DNA of 35,686 bases, from the NCBI GenBank assembly GCA_949295265.1, contig CASFKR010000011.1, forward strand, positions 1 through 35,686, given 5' to 3'. This DNA is from an uncultured Verrucomicrobiota bacterium. GTDB taxonomy: Bacteria; Verrucomicrobiota; Kiritimatiellia; RFP12; UBA3636. A program made the position numbers and the translations under genes. This document shows positions 7,835 to 15,494 of the stretch, in pieces (within the stretch, counting starts at the first letter, position 1; every line of letters starts with the position of its first letter). The notes beneath the pieces are model-generated. The model ran no database searches. It was not told where the DNA came from and saw nothing but the letters and a program-made list of their open reading frames with translations.

Positions 7835-8455
7835 CGGGGTGGCAGGGAGGGGATAGCCGAGGGAACGGAGCGCGGCGGCGATATCCGGGGCGGGAAGCCC
7901 CATGATGTTGGTATAGGAGCCTTCGCAACGGGAAATGATGCGCTCGCCGAAGGTGTCGATATCGTAGGCGCCGGCGCGGTCGAGCGTGCGGGCCTGTTCG
8001 AGATAACCGGCGGCAAGGGCGCGGTCGATGCGCCGGAAATGCACCGTGGAAACGGCGATGCGCCGGACGGGTTCCGGGGTGTCGGGGCTGACCAGGCAGA
8101 AGGCTGTGAAAACGCGCTGCGTCCCCTCCGAGAAGGAGAGGAGCATGCGCAGCGCATCCGCCTTGTCTTTGGGCTTGCCCAGGACGCGGCCGTCGGCCTC
8201 CACCACGGTGTCGGCGGTGAGGATCCAGCACCCGGGATGCGCGGACAGCGCCGCCACCAGCTTGGCGTGCGCGTTGGCGGCGACGGTAGCCGCGGGATCT
8301 GCGAGCGCGCATTCCGCGGCGTCCGCGGGCATTACGCGAAGGCGTACGCCGAGCGCGGCGAGGATGCGCGCGCGGCGCGGCGAAGCCGAGGCGAGCAGCA
8401 GCTCGGGTGCCTGCGCGCACGGCGGTACCGGGGACAGCGGAGGACGCTCAAACAT
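7823..8455 (-). CDS. maf: Maf family nucleotide pyrophosphatase
   Basis: A 210-residue Maf/HAM1-fold protein. Maf proteins hydrolyse non-canonical or pyrimidine nucleoside triphosphates to monophosphates and influence septum formation. The substrate-binding signature is ASASPRR (22-28). Asp82 in TADTVV is the expected catalytic acidic residue, followed by VLGKPKD with Lys94. The C-terminal signature is GSYTNIMGLP (179-188). The subfamily (YhdE, YceF) cannot be assigned safely. ATG 8455 begins 42 bases after the lepA stop, and upstream in-frame codons overlap lepA. A Shine-Dalgarno is not evident, so translation probably depends on read-through from the rpsU-lepA transcript. The stop codon and last residues lie inside a 9-bp tandem array (7781-7834), and the tail LPATPLPL is probably repeat-derived. 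Confidence 0.94.
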   Translation of the reverse strand: MFERPPLSPVPPCAQAPELLLASASPRRARILAALGVRLRVMPADAAECALADPAATVAANAHAKLVAALSAHPGCWILTADTVVEADGRVLGKPKDKADALRMLLSFSEGTQRVFTAFCLVSPDTPEPVRRIAVSTVHFRRIDRALAAGYLEQARTLDRAGAYDIDTFGERIISRCEGSYTNIMGLPAPDIAAALRSLGYPLPATPLPL

Positions 8456-8496
8456 GGGGCCGGGCGGGATGCGCTTCGCGCCGCAGGGCGGTCGGC

Positions 8497-10308
8497 TCAG
8501 GTTTCTTCGGAACTGGAGCGCAGGACGGCGACAAACGCCTCCTGCGGCACGTTGACGGTGCCGCACTGCTTCATGCGCTTTTTGCCTTCCGCCTGCTTCT
8601 TGAGCAGTTTCTGCTTGCGCGTGACGTCGCCGCCGTAGAGCTTCGCCGTCACGTCTTTGCGGAAGGGGCGGATGTCTTCGCGCGCCACAATGGTGCCGCC
8701 GATGGCCGCCTGAATCGGAATGCGGAACATGTGCGGCGGAATCGATTCCTTGAGGGCCGCGCAGATTTCGCGGCCGCGCGCGCGGGCGCGGTCGCGGTGC
8801 ACCATGCACGAAAAGGCGTCGACCGGGTCGCCGTTGAGCAGGATGTCCATGCGGACGATCGGCGAGGTCTGGTACCCGCAGTGCACGTAGTCCATCGATG
8901 CGTAGCCGTGGGAGACGGATTTGAGCGTGTCGTTGAAATCGACGAGAATTTCGTTGAGCGGGAGGGTGCAGGTGAGAATGACGCGTTTGCCGTCGAGGGA
9001 GTCGGTTTTGTCGACGGTGCCGCGGTGATCCATGACGACGCGCATCATATCCCCGATGCAGCTGGTCGGGGTGATGATGGTGGCGCGGATGAGCGGCTCT
9101 TCGATGAAATCGATATCCGCCGGATCGGGCATGCGGATGGGGTTGTCGATTTCCGTCACCTTGCCGTCATGGGTATGGACGAGATAGACGACGGCGGGGT
9201 GCGTGGAAATGACGTCGCAATTGAACTCGCGGCGCAACCGTTCCTGCACGATTTCCATGTGGAGGAGTCCGAGAAAACCGCAGCGGAAGCCGAAGCCCAG
9301 CGCCACGGAGGATTCGGCGTGCCAGGTGAATGCCGCGTCGTTGAGCTGGAGTTTTTCCAGCGAGGTGCGCAGTTTTTCGTACTCGTCGGTCGAGACGGGG
9401 TAGAGCCCGGCGAACACCATGGGCCGCACTTCGCGGAACCCGGGCAGGGGCTCGGCGGCGGGGGCGTTTTTGAGCGTAATCGTATCGCCGGTGCGGATTT
9501 CGCGCGGGTCTTTGACGGCGCCGATGATGTAGCCCACTTCGCCGGCCGTCAGCGAGGCGACGGGGCGCATTTTCGGCGTGAAAATGCCGACTTCCTTGAC
9601 CTGCGTGGTGATGCCGGTGCCCATGAACTGGATGGTATCGCCCGCCTTGACCGAGCCGTCGACGATGCGCACATACGGGATGACCCCGCGGAAAGCGTCG
9701 TACAGGGAGTCGAAAATGACGGCGCGGAGGGGGCCTTCCGGCGCGTTGGAGACGGGCGGCGGCACGAGGGCGACGATGCGCTCGAGCAGTTCCGGCACGC
9801 CCTGCCCGGTTTTCGAGGAAACCAGCGCGCAGTCATCCATCGGGATGGCCAGCGCCTCCTCCACCTGGTGTTTGCAACCCGGCACATCCGCCGAGGGCAA
9901 ATCGACCTTGTTGAGGCACGGGATGATCTCGAGGTTGGCATCAAGCGCCAGATACGTGTTGGCGACGGTTTGCGCCTGGACGCCCTGCGCGGCGTCGACG
10001 AGCAGGATGGCCGCTTCGCAGGCGGACATCGAGCGGGAGACTTCGTACGTGAAGTCGACGTGCCCGGGCGTATCGATCAGGTTGAAGAGATATGTTTCGC
10101 CATCCTGTGCGGTGTAGGACATCGACACGGGGTGGGACTTGATGGTGATGCCGCGTTCGCGCTCGAGGTCCATGGAGTCCAGGAGCTGGTCGCGGAAGGT
10201 GCGCTCATCCACCGCCCGCGTGAGTTCCATGATGCGGTCCGCCAGCGTGGACTTACCATGGTCGATGTGGGCGATGATGCAGAAGTTGCGGATGCGTTCC
10301 AGATTCAT
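8497..10308 (-). CDS. lepA: Elongation factor 4 (LepA), ribosomal back-translocase GTPase
   Basis: Full-length 603-residue translational GTPase that acts on ribosomes stalled or wrongly translocated and also affects initiation and ribosome assembly (family knowledge). G1 is AHIDHGKST (13-21), the G2 region is RGITIKS (52-58), G3 is DTPGH (79-83), G4 is NKVD (133-136) and G5 is SSK (164-166). The end has the LepA-specific C-terminal domain signature GGDVTRKQKLLKKQAEGKKRM, given here only to name it, followed by a short tail. ATG 10308 is the obvious start because the family starts with the same MNLERIRNFCIIAHIDHG pattern. It lies 115 bases downstream of rpsU on the same strand and is followed by maf after 41 bases, so rpsU-lepA-maf is likely one transcript. 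Confidence 0.98.
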   Translation of the reverse strand: MNLERIRNFCIIAHIDHGKSTLADRIMELTRAVDERTFRDQLLDSMDLERERGITIKSHPVSMSYTAQDGETYLFNLIDTPGHVDFTYEVSRSMSACEAAILLVDAAQGVQAQTVANTYLALDANLEIIPCLNKVDLPSADVPGCKHQVEEALAIPMDDCALVSSKTGQGVPELLERIVALVPPPVSNAPEGPLRAVIFDSLYDAFRGVIPYVRIVDGSVKAGDTIQFMGTGITTQVKEVGIFTPKMRPVASLTAGEVGYIIGAVKDPREIRTGDTITLKNAPAAEPLPGFREVRPMVFAGLYPVSTDEYEKLRTSLEKLQLNDAAFTWHAESSVALGFGFRCGFLGLLHMEIVQERLRREFNCDVISTHPAVVYLVHTHDGKVTEIDNPIRMPDPADIDFIEEPLIRATIITPTSCIGDMMRVVMDHRGTVDKTDSLDGKRVILTCTLPLNEILVDFNDTLKSVSHGYASMDYVHCGYQTSPIVRMDILLNGDPVDAFSCMVHRDRARARGREICAALKESIPPHMFRIPIQAAIGGTIVAREDIRPFRKDVTAKLYGGDVTRKQKLLKKQAEGKKRMKQCGTVNVPQEAFVAVLRSSSEET

Positions 10309-10423
10309 GGCGGCGAGTGGGAGACGTGGGACAACAGAAACGGCCGCTTGCAGATTCGAGCCTCAGGAAGGTCGAACAGGCAGGCGGCCGGTTGAATGGC
10401 GTCCGGTTCAAACCGGAGCGCGA

Positions 10424-10642
10424 TTACATGCGGGGCAGGGCAGGAGGAAGAGCCTGACGGCGCGCGATGGAACGGGCACGGGCGCGGGCGCGCTCGGACT
10501 TTTTCCGACGCTTGGCGCAGGGCTTCTCGAAGTAGCGGGTTGCGCGAACCTGCTTGATGATGCCTTCCTTGTCCATGGCCTTCTTCAGGCGCTTGATGGC
10601 TTTGTCGATGGCTTCACCCTTCTTGACTTTGACGACGATCAC
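10424..10642 (-). CDS. rpsU: 30S ribosomal protein S21 (bS21)
   Basis: A 72-residue basic protein with the bS21 pattern: VVKVKKGEAIDKAIKRLKK, then YFEKPCAKRRKKSERARAR. bS21 sits on the small subunit near the anti-Shine-Dalgarno end of 16S rRNA and helps mRNA binding at initiation. The start codon is GTG at 10642, chosen because AGGAGG lies 8 nt upstream, the best ribosome-binding site in the window. The C-terminus is Arg/Ala/Pro rich, as in many high-GC relatives. A promoter lies at 10727-10755. A small hairpin TCCGGTT/AACCGGA lies between this stop codon and lepA. Confidence 0.96.
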   Translation of the reverse strand: MIVVKVKKGEAIDKAIKRLKKAMDKEGIIKQVRATRYFEKPCAKRRKKSERARARARSIARRQALPPALPRM

Positions 10643-10726
10643 GTGTGTTTCACCTCCTGTCCGGGCCCGGCGACCACGGTGGGTTGCTGCCGACTGCCCC
10701 TTCCCGCAGATGCGGAAAGTCCGGAA

Positions 10727-10755
10727 AGGCTATCATAAACCCGATATCCCTGCAA
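10727..10755 (-). promoter_or_regulatory. Promoter of rpsU-lepA-maf
   Basis: Minus strand TTGCAG (10750-10755), 17 nt, TAGCCT (10727-10732). It leaves a leader of about 80 nt that contains an imperfect hairpin (TTCCGCA/TGCGGGAA, about 10701-10717) before the strong ribosome-binding site. Confidence 0.5.
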
Positions 10756-10886
10756 CCCCGTTTCGCGCAGCGCGCAGCGGCGGGGCGGCGGTGCCGCCTC
10801 TTCTGCCGGTCGGCGTTAACCGACCGGCCCAGGGCGCTGGCTGATGAGTCGGCCGCCCACTCCGAGGGCGGGCGAAGCCGGCGCAG

Positions 10887-10949
10887 ACAGGACGAACAGG
10901 ACGCACAGGACGGACAGGACGGACAGGACGGACAGGACGGACAGGACGG
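10887..10949 (+). repeat. 9-bp tandem array, ACAGGAnnn type (7 units)
   Basis: Seven exact 9-bp units: ACAGGACGA, ACAGGACGC, then five ACAGGACGG. Confidence 0.92.
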
Positions 10950-10975
10950 GTGGCGTGGCAGTGCGGTGGCGCTGT

Positions 10976-11062
10976 CTGGGGCCACTGGGGCCACTGGGGC
11001 CACTGGGGCAACTGGGAGTGGGGCAGATGGGGCTACTGGGGCCACTGGGGCCACTGGGAGCG
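10976..11062 (+). repeat. 9-bp tandem array, CTGGGGCnA type
   Basis: Units of CTGGGGCCA/CTGGGGCAA/ATGGGGCTA with one irregular segment around 11012-11026; about nine units in all. Confidence 0.88.
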
Positions 11063-11072
11063 CTTTGCCTCC

Positions 11073-11108
11073 GATGATTCCGATAATTCCGATGATTCCG
11101 ATGATTGC
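11073..11108 (+). repeat. 9-bp tandem array, GATGATTCC type (4 units)
   Basis: Four units: GATGATTCC, GATAATTCC, GATGATTCC, GATGATTGC. It ends 15 bases before the -35 box of the methyltransferase promoter. Confidence 0.9.
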
Positions 11109-11122
11109 GTCGGCGATGGGGC

Positions 11123-11151
11123 TTGCGGCGGGGCGGAGAAGCGGGGATAAT
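11123..11151 (+). promoter_or_regulatory. Promoter of the methyltransferase gene, predicted leaderless
   Basis: TTGCGG (11123-11128), 17 nt, GATAAT (11146-11151). The -10 box ends 7 nt before ATG 11159, the same geometry as the DUF1846 promoter. Confidence 0.5.
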
Positions 11152-11158
11152 GCGCGGC

Positions 11159-11983
11159 ATGAGCAAAGGTGAGTCCCGGGAAACAATATCCAGTGCCCGG
11201 CAACGCAATTACTGGAACCATCTGGCCGATGCGTATGCGCAGATGACGCGCATCCGCATCGATGATTTTCATTTCGGTCCGCAGATTCCCGGCGAGAACA
11301 CCCTGCATCTGCTGCCGACGTTTCAGCCGGGACAGCGCGCGCTCGAGCTGGGCTGCGGCGGCGCCCAGAACAGTATCTGGCTCGCGAAGCAGGGCGTAGC
11401 CTGCGTGGCGCTGGATATTTCGCAGGGACAACTGGCGCACGCAAGGCAGCTGGCGGCGAAAGCCGGGGTTTCCATCGAACTGCGGCGCTCGTCGCTCGAG
11501 CGGTTTGAAGCGGTTCTCGAGCCCGGCGAACTGTTCGACTTCGTCCACAGCTCCCATGCGCTCGAATTCGTGCAGGAGCCGGGCACCATTGTCGCCGCCA
11601 TGCGCCGGCATACGCGTCCCGGCGGCACGGTGATGGTCTCCACCGTGCATCCCCTGTTCAACGGACTGTGGATGGCGGACGGAGAAATCGAGGATGGGGA
11701 CGGCGGGGACCTCGGGGAGAGCGGCAGCGGGCTGTTCCTGACGGATTATTTTGCACCGCCGGATGATGTTCGCGACGATGAAGCCGGGCATGCCGTTTCC
11801 CGCGCCTGGCCGGTTTCCGCCTGGTTCCGGTGGTTCCGGGACGCGGGGCTGGAGGTCACGGCGCTGGCCGAACCCGCGGCGACGCCCGACGCGCCCTACA
11901 CGAGCGATGACTGGGCGGACCACGGCGGGCAGCTCGACCGCATCCCCTCCACGCTGATTCTGGTGGGACGCGTCCCCGCCTGA
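11159..11983 (+). CDS. Class I SAM-dependent methyltransferase
   Basis: A 274-residue Rossmann-fold methyltransferase. Motif I ALELGCGG (61-68) binds S-adenosylmethionine. The acidic residue ending strand 2 is Asp86 in VALDIS. Later motifs are LFDFVHSSHALEFV and RPGGTVMVSTVHP, as in small-molecule (UbiE/Methyltransf_11-type) enzymes. The acceptor substrate cannot be deduced. Two ATGs are possible, 11150 and 11159. I prefer 11159 because a TTGCGG-17-GATAAT promoter ends 7 nt before it and ATG 11150 lies partly inside the -10 box. The gene is alone on the plus strand, directly after repeat region C, and its stop is 6 bases from the convergent lpxI stop. Confidence 0.92.
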   Translation: MSKGESRETISSARQRNYWNHLADAYAQMTRIRIDDFHFGPQIPGENTLHLLPTFQPGQRALELGCGGAQNSIWLAKQGVACVALDISQGQLAHARQLAAKAGVSIELRRSSLERFEAVLEPGELFDFVHSSHALEFVQEPGTIVAAMRRHTRPGGTVMVSTVHPLFNGLWMADGEIEDGDGGDLGESGSGLFLTDYFAPPDDVRDDEAGHAVSRAWPVSAWFRWFRDAGLEVTALAEPAATPDAPYTSDDWADHGGQLDRIPSTLILVGRVPA

Positions 11984-11989
11984 GGCATC

Positions 11990-12853
11990 TCAGAGCACGG
12001 GGGCAGGGGGCAGCCCGGCGTCGAAGGCGCAGACGGCGATGCCGAGGCGGTCGGCCTCGCGGAGCAGGGACGGCTGATCGAGCAGAAGCGTCCGCCCGGC
12101 CTGAACCGCGATGGCGGCGCACCGGGCCCGGTGCATGACGCGCAACGTGCGGTGGCCGACGACCGGGATGTCGAACCGCATGTCGTGGCCATGCTTGGCG
12201 ACCTTGACGACCAGCGCGCCTTTGCGGGCGATTCTGCCGCCGCGCAAAATGGTGGAATCCGTGCCTTCGAACCCCTCGACCGCCAGCACAACGCCATCCT
12301 TGACGACGACGGTCTGACCGATATCCAGGTCGCAGACCGCCATGGCGATGCGGCTGCCGAAGTCCAGATCGCGCTGCAGCGAGTCGCTCAGCGGGGTGCG
12401 CGTGAGGAGCCCCGGCGCGGGAATGTGGCGCCGCAGAAAGAGGGAGGAAGGCAGCACCCTGGTTCCCAGACTCTCGATTTCCGTGATGAGCCGGGTGAAG
12501 ATGGTGTGGGCGTTCTGGATGCCGGTTTCGCGCAGGATGCGGAGCACTTCCGGGTCGAAGGAGGCGCGGAAGAGCGAAAGCGGCGAGATTTGTCCCGCGA
12601 GAATCGCGTGATGAAAACCGGCATCGCGGATGGTGTCGCGGAAGCGCTGCAGCGAGGAGAAGGACAGGGTCTGCGACCAGTCGCCGAGCGCGAGCGTCGC
12701 GCGCGGTGTGGAGCCGCGGAACCCGAGCACCCCGATGCGCCGGACGCCCGCCGCGCGCGCGCCTTCCGCCACGAGGCGGGGGAGCGCACCATTGCCGGCC
12801 AGGAGCAGCAAATCCTCCGGGCAGGCGGGTGTGGCGGCTTGTGCGGGTTCCAT
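11990..12853 (-). CDS. lpxI: UDP-2,3-diacylglucosamine pyrophosphatase LpxI
   Basis: A 287-residue protein of the LpxI (DUF1009) family, which cleaves UDP-2,3-diacylglucosamine to lipid X in lipid A biosynthesis. It replaces LpxH in bacteria that lack it. Recognisable segments are LLLLAGNGALPRLVAEGAR (16-34), GFHHAILAGQISPLSLFR, DLDFGSRIA, a long central stretch VVVKDGVVLAVEGFEGTDS, and HDMRFDIPVVGHRTL. Length fits the family (about 270-290). The start ATG 12853 follows a Pro-rich out-of-family extension of the open frame. It is the last gene of the uppS-cdsA-hemolysin III-lpxI series and shows that the organism makes lipid A, hence has an outer membrane. Confidence 0.94.
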   Translation of the reverse strand: MEPAQAATPACPEDLLLLAGNGALPRLVAEGARAAGVRRIGVLGFRGSTPRATLALGDWSQTLSFSSLQRFRDTIRDAGFHHAILAGQISPLSLFRASFDPEVLRILRETGIQNAHTIFTRLITEIESLGTRVLPSSLFLRRHIPAPGLLTRTPLSDSLQRDLDFGSRIAMAVCDLDIGQTVVVKDGVVLAVEGFEGTDSTILRGGRIARKGALVVKVAKHGHDMRFDIPVVGHRTLRVMHRARCAAIAVQAGRTLLLDQPSLLREADRLGIAVCAFDAGLPPAPVL

Positions 12854-12906
12854 GGGTGCGGGAAAAGGCGGGATGGTGCGGATCAGGCGCCGGTGGCAGG
12901 GGCGTG

Positions 12907-13599
12907 TCAGTGCAGGACGATGTAGCGGAAAATCACGAAGAACTGCGAGAGCGTGCCGCCGAGGACGAAGAGGTGCCACACGGCATGCATGAAGGGGACG
13001 CGCTTCATGCAGTAGAAAATGACGCCGATGGAGTAGAACAGGCCGCCGATAAACGTCCAGAACAGCGGCCAGAAGCCCATCGCTTTCCAGAGCGGATACA
13101 CCGCAATGAGCGCCACCCAGCCCATCAGCAGATACGAGGCATTCGACAGGAGGCGGTACCGGTGGATGAAGAGGCACTGGAAGACGATGCCCGCCACGCA
13201 CAGGCCCCACTCCACGCCGAAAATGGCCCACGCCCAGCCCGGCGAATAGAGCCGGATGCCGCCGAGGCAGAACGGCGTGTACGACCCCGCAATCAGAAGG
13301 TAGATGGACGCGTGGTCGAAGTAGTTGAGGATGCGCTTGGCGCGGGGTGCCGTAATGGCGTGGTACAGCGTCGAAAAGAGGTACAGGAGAAACATCGTCA
13401 CCCCGTAAATGGAGACGGCGACGACATTCCACGGGTTGTGGTCGATGGCGGCGAACACAACGCCCAGCGTCAGGCACGCCAGCGAGAGGATGGCGCCGAT
13501 GCCGTGCGTGACGGCATTGGCGATTTCCTCTCTGGTTGTCTGGACCTTGGGTCCGGTCGGGACGGAGGTGTTTTCGAGCGTGTCAGAAGGCGTGTTCAC
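12907..13599 (-). CDS. Hemolysin III / TrhA family membrane protein (PAQR-like)
   Basis: A 230-residue integral membrane protein with seven hydrophobic segments, of the hemolysin III family (YqfA/TrhA, related to PAQR receptors). The metal-site residues are present: Ser76 and His80 in FSTLYHA, Asp95 in FDHASIY, His205 and His209 in HAVWH. Members have been linked to membrane fluidity homeostasis; hemolytic activity is doubtful. The conserved family start REEIANAVTHGIG is at 23-35. No ATG lies upstream of it outside the cdsA overlap, so a GTG start at 13599 is proposed, 35 bases after the cdsA stop. It may start elsewhere. Position between cdsA and lpxI suggests co-expression with membrane lipid synthesis. 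Confidence 0.9.
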   Translation of the reverse strand: MNTPSDTLENTSVPTGPKVQTTREEIANAVTHGIGAILSLACLTLGVVFAAIDHNPWNVVAVSIYGVTMFLLYLFSTLYHAITAPRAKRILNYFDHASIYLLIAGSYTPFCLGGIRLYSPGWAWAIFGVEWGLCVAGIVFQCLFIHRYRLLSNASYLLMGWVALIAVYPLWKAMGFWPLFWTFIGGLFYSIGVIFYCMKRVPFMHAVWHLFVLGGTLSQFFVIFRYIVLH

Positions 13600-13634
13600 G
13601 GCAGAAAGGAGAACCGGTCCGGCAGGGCGGTCCG

Positions 13635-14618
13635 TCAGTCTTTCAGGAACTGAATGACGTAGATGTACATGAAGGGAGCCGAAAACAGAAGCGAGTCGAA
13701 GATGTCGAGGATGCCGCCCATGCCCGGGAAGCGGGAGGAGGAATCCTTGACGCCGACGGAGCGCTTGATGAGCGATTCCGCCAGATCGCCCAGCACGCCG
13801 GTCGTCGTCAGCAGCAGGGGCAGGGCGATGGCATGGATGAGCGAGAAGCGGGTCTGCCCGATGCAACCGCCGCCCCACGTGGCGAGCAGACCCCAGCAGA
13901 TGAGCGAAATACCCACCGAGAAGACATAGCCGCCGACGAGACCTTCAACGGTCTTTTTGGGGGAGACGGACGGGATGAGCTTGTGTTTGCCCCAGAGCAT
14001 TCCGAAGGTGTATGCGCCGATGTCGGAAAATTTGACGAGCAGGGCAAAGAGGAGCAGGTAGAGGCGTCCCGTGTAGTTGGTGGCGCCGTTCTCGAAGACG
14101 GGCCATTCGAAGGCGAGGCGCACGATGAAGCTGAGCAGGACCGCGATGTACCAGAATCCGGCGTAGGAAATGGCGAACGTCTCCATCGCGTGGCGCGTCT
14201 GGCCGCGCAGCACGCCTGCCACCAGCAGCGCCGCGGGCGTGAACGCCAGCACGTAGCTGGAGAAGTCGAGGCGTCCCGGCGGCACCGGTACCCACGACGG
14301 GAAGCGGGCTTCCATCACGGAGATGACGACGGGCGATTCCATCGCGGTGATCAGCAGGAGGAGTGCTCCGCAGATGGAGGTGAGCGTCAGTTCGTAGTGG
14401 TACCCGGTGTCGGGGGGGCCGTTCCCTTCGTCCGCGCTGATCTGGCGGGTTGCCAGAAACTTCCGGTTTGCGGAGGTGACCATCTCGTAGTACTCGAGCT
14501 GGGCCAGCGCAAAGATGCCCAGCAGGAGCACCATATGCGTCCAGGCAGGCAGCAGAAAAATGATGCCCAGACAGATGCCGGCTACGGAAAAGCCTGTGAT
14601 GAGGCGCCACTTCAGCAT
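13635..14618 (-). CDS. cdsA: Phosphatidate cytidylyltransferase CdsA
   Basis: A 327-residue polytopic membrane enzyme that makes CDP-diacylglycerol from CTP and phosphatidic acid, the branch point of phospholipid synthesis. Multiple hydrophobic helices start at residue 10. The CDP-alcohol signature lies at 282-309: SLIKRSVGVKD followed by FPGMGGILDIFDS, with the conserved Lys-Arg, Lys-Asp and the two Asp residues of ILDIFD. A 20-30 residue hydrophilic insert after the second helix (around 57-75) is longer than usual. It is 94 bases downstream of uppS, the common uppS-cdsA order; the dxr and rseP genes that often follow are absent here. Confidence 0.96.
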   Translation of the reverse strand: MLKWRLITGFSVAGICLGIIFLLPAWTHMVLLLGIFALAQLEYYEMVTSANRKFLATRQISADEGNGPPDTGYHYELTLTSICGALLLLITAMESPVVISVMEARFPSWVPVPPGRLDFSSYVLAFTPAALLVAGVLRGQTRHAMETFAISYAGFWYIAVLLSFIVRLAFEWPVFENGATNYTGRLYLLLFALLVKFSDIGAYTFGMLWGKHKLIPSVSPKKTVEGLVGGYVFSVGISLICWGLLATWGGGCIGQTRFSLIHAIALPLLLTTTGVLGDLAESLIKRSVGVKDSSSRFPGMGGILDIFDSLLFSAPFMYIYVIQFLKD

Positions 14619-14712
14619 GGGAGGAGGGTCACGGACGGGAACCGCGGCAGATGGGGGAGGACGGGTTCAGGGCGGAAAGGGGAGGAAAAAGGGGGAGATG
14701 CGCGGGGCGGGG

Positions 14713-15453
14713 TCAGGTGGCGGGCTGCGCGGAGGAACCATGGCTGTCGACGATGCCGCCGAACCGGCGGTTTCGCGAGGCGAAGATGTCCAGCGCGCGT
14801 TGCAGGGAGTCTTCCGTGAATTCCGGCCAGGGTTCGGGCAGGAAGACGAATTCGGAATAGGCGCACTGCCAGAGCAGGAAGTTGGAGATGCGCTGTTCGC
14901 CGGAGGTGCGGATGATCAGATCCGGATCCGGCACGTCGGGCAGATATAGGCGGGCGGCAATGGCGGCTTCGTCGACCTGTTCGGGTGCGAGAATGCCGTT
15001 CTTTACATCTTCCGCAATGCGGCGGGCGGCCTGCGCGATTTCGGTGCGGCCGCCATAGGAGAGGCAGATGATGAGTTGGGGCCCGGTGTACGCGGCGGTT
15101 TCCGCTTCGGTTTTCGCGAGGGCGGCTTCGACGTTCGGCGGCAAATCGCTGCGGCGTCCGCTGATGCGGAGCCGGATCTGCTCTTCATCGAGCACGTTGC
15201 GGTTCTGCGCCAGGAAGGTGGTGAGCAACCGCATGAGACCGCTGACTTCCGCCTCCGGTCGTGACCAGTTCTCGATGCTGAAGGCGTAGAGCGTCAGCCA
15301 CCGGATGCCGAATTTGCGGGCCCCGCGAAGCAGGCGGCGGACGGATTCGGCACCGGCTTTGTGTCCCTGAATCCGGGGCAGACCGCGGGTTTTCGCCCAG
15401 CGGCCGTTCCCATCCATGATTACGGCTACGTGCTTCGGATAATTCTCATTCAT
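14713..15453 (-). CDS. uppS: Undecaprenyl diphosphate synthase (UppS)
   Basis: A 246-residue cis-prenyltransferase that extends farnesyl diphosphate with isopentenyl diphosphate to the C55 lipid carrier used for peptidoglycan and O-antigen. The catalytic Asp14 lies in IMDGNGRWA (12-20). Other motifs are GHKAG (30-34), LYAFSIENWSRP (55-66), LIIRTSGEQRISNFLLWQ and the C-terminal YSEFVFLPEPWPEF. ATG 15453 is chosen; a TTG two codons earlier would add only two residues. A promoter-like TTTACC-17-TAGAAT ends 8 nt before this ATG with no ribosome-binding site, so the transcript may be leaderless. Confidence 0.97.
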   Translation of the reverse strand: MNENYPKHVAVIMDGNGRWAKTRGLPRIQGHKAGAESVRRLLRGARKFGIRWLTLYAFSIENWSRPEAEVSGLMRLLTTFLAQNRNVLDEEQIRLRISGRRSDLPPNVEAALAKTEAETAAYTGPQLIICLSYGGRTEIAQAARRIAEDVKNGILAPEQVDEAAIAARLYLPDVPDPDLIIRTSGEQRISNFLLWQCAYSEFVFLPEPWPEFTEDSLQRALDIFASRNRRFGGIVDSHGSSAQPAT

Positions 15454-15461
15454 TTCCAACG

Positions 15462-15490
15462 ATTCTACCAGATAATTCTCCTCCGGTAAA
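15462..15490 (-). promoter_or_regulatory. Promoter of uppS operon, predicted leaderless
   Basis: Minus strand TTTACC (15485-15490), 17 nt, TAGAAT (15462-15467), 8 nt before ATG 15453. The -35 box borders repeat region D. Confidence 0.45.
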
Positions 15491-15494
15491 TGGC

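Larger units (their letters stand above)
10776..11108. repeat. Intergenic mosaic repeat region C
   Basis: Lies between the divergent rpsU and methyltransferase promoters. Module order is as in regions A and B: GGCGGGGCGGCGGTGCCGCC, hairpin GCCGGTCGG/CCGACCGGC (10805-10828, 6-nt loop), the GCGCTGGCT...GTCGGCCGCCC...GGGCGGGC module to about 10886, a 7-unit ACAGGAnnn array, a GTGGCGCTGTCTGGGG junction, a CTGGGGCnA array, then a third array of GATGATTCC units that is unique to this copy. Confidence 0.85.

Noticed and set aside
7435-8157. N-terminal extension of the DUF1846 frame through region B into maf
   Set aside because: The extra residues are translated tandem repeats and antisense maf. The family starts at the ATG at 7434.
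10950-11150. Possible small proteins with Gly-Ala-Thr or Val-Ala-Pro repeats across the CTGGGGCnA arrays
   Set aside because: Open in all frames simply because the repeat unit is a multiple of three. No start signals, and the arrays are intergenic in every copy.
12854-13477. N-terminal extension of the LpxI frame
   Set aside because: It overlaps the hemolysin III gene in another frame and has no LpxI similarity.
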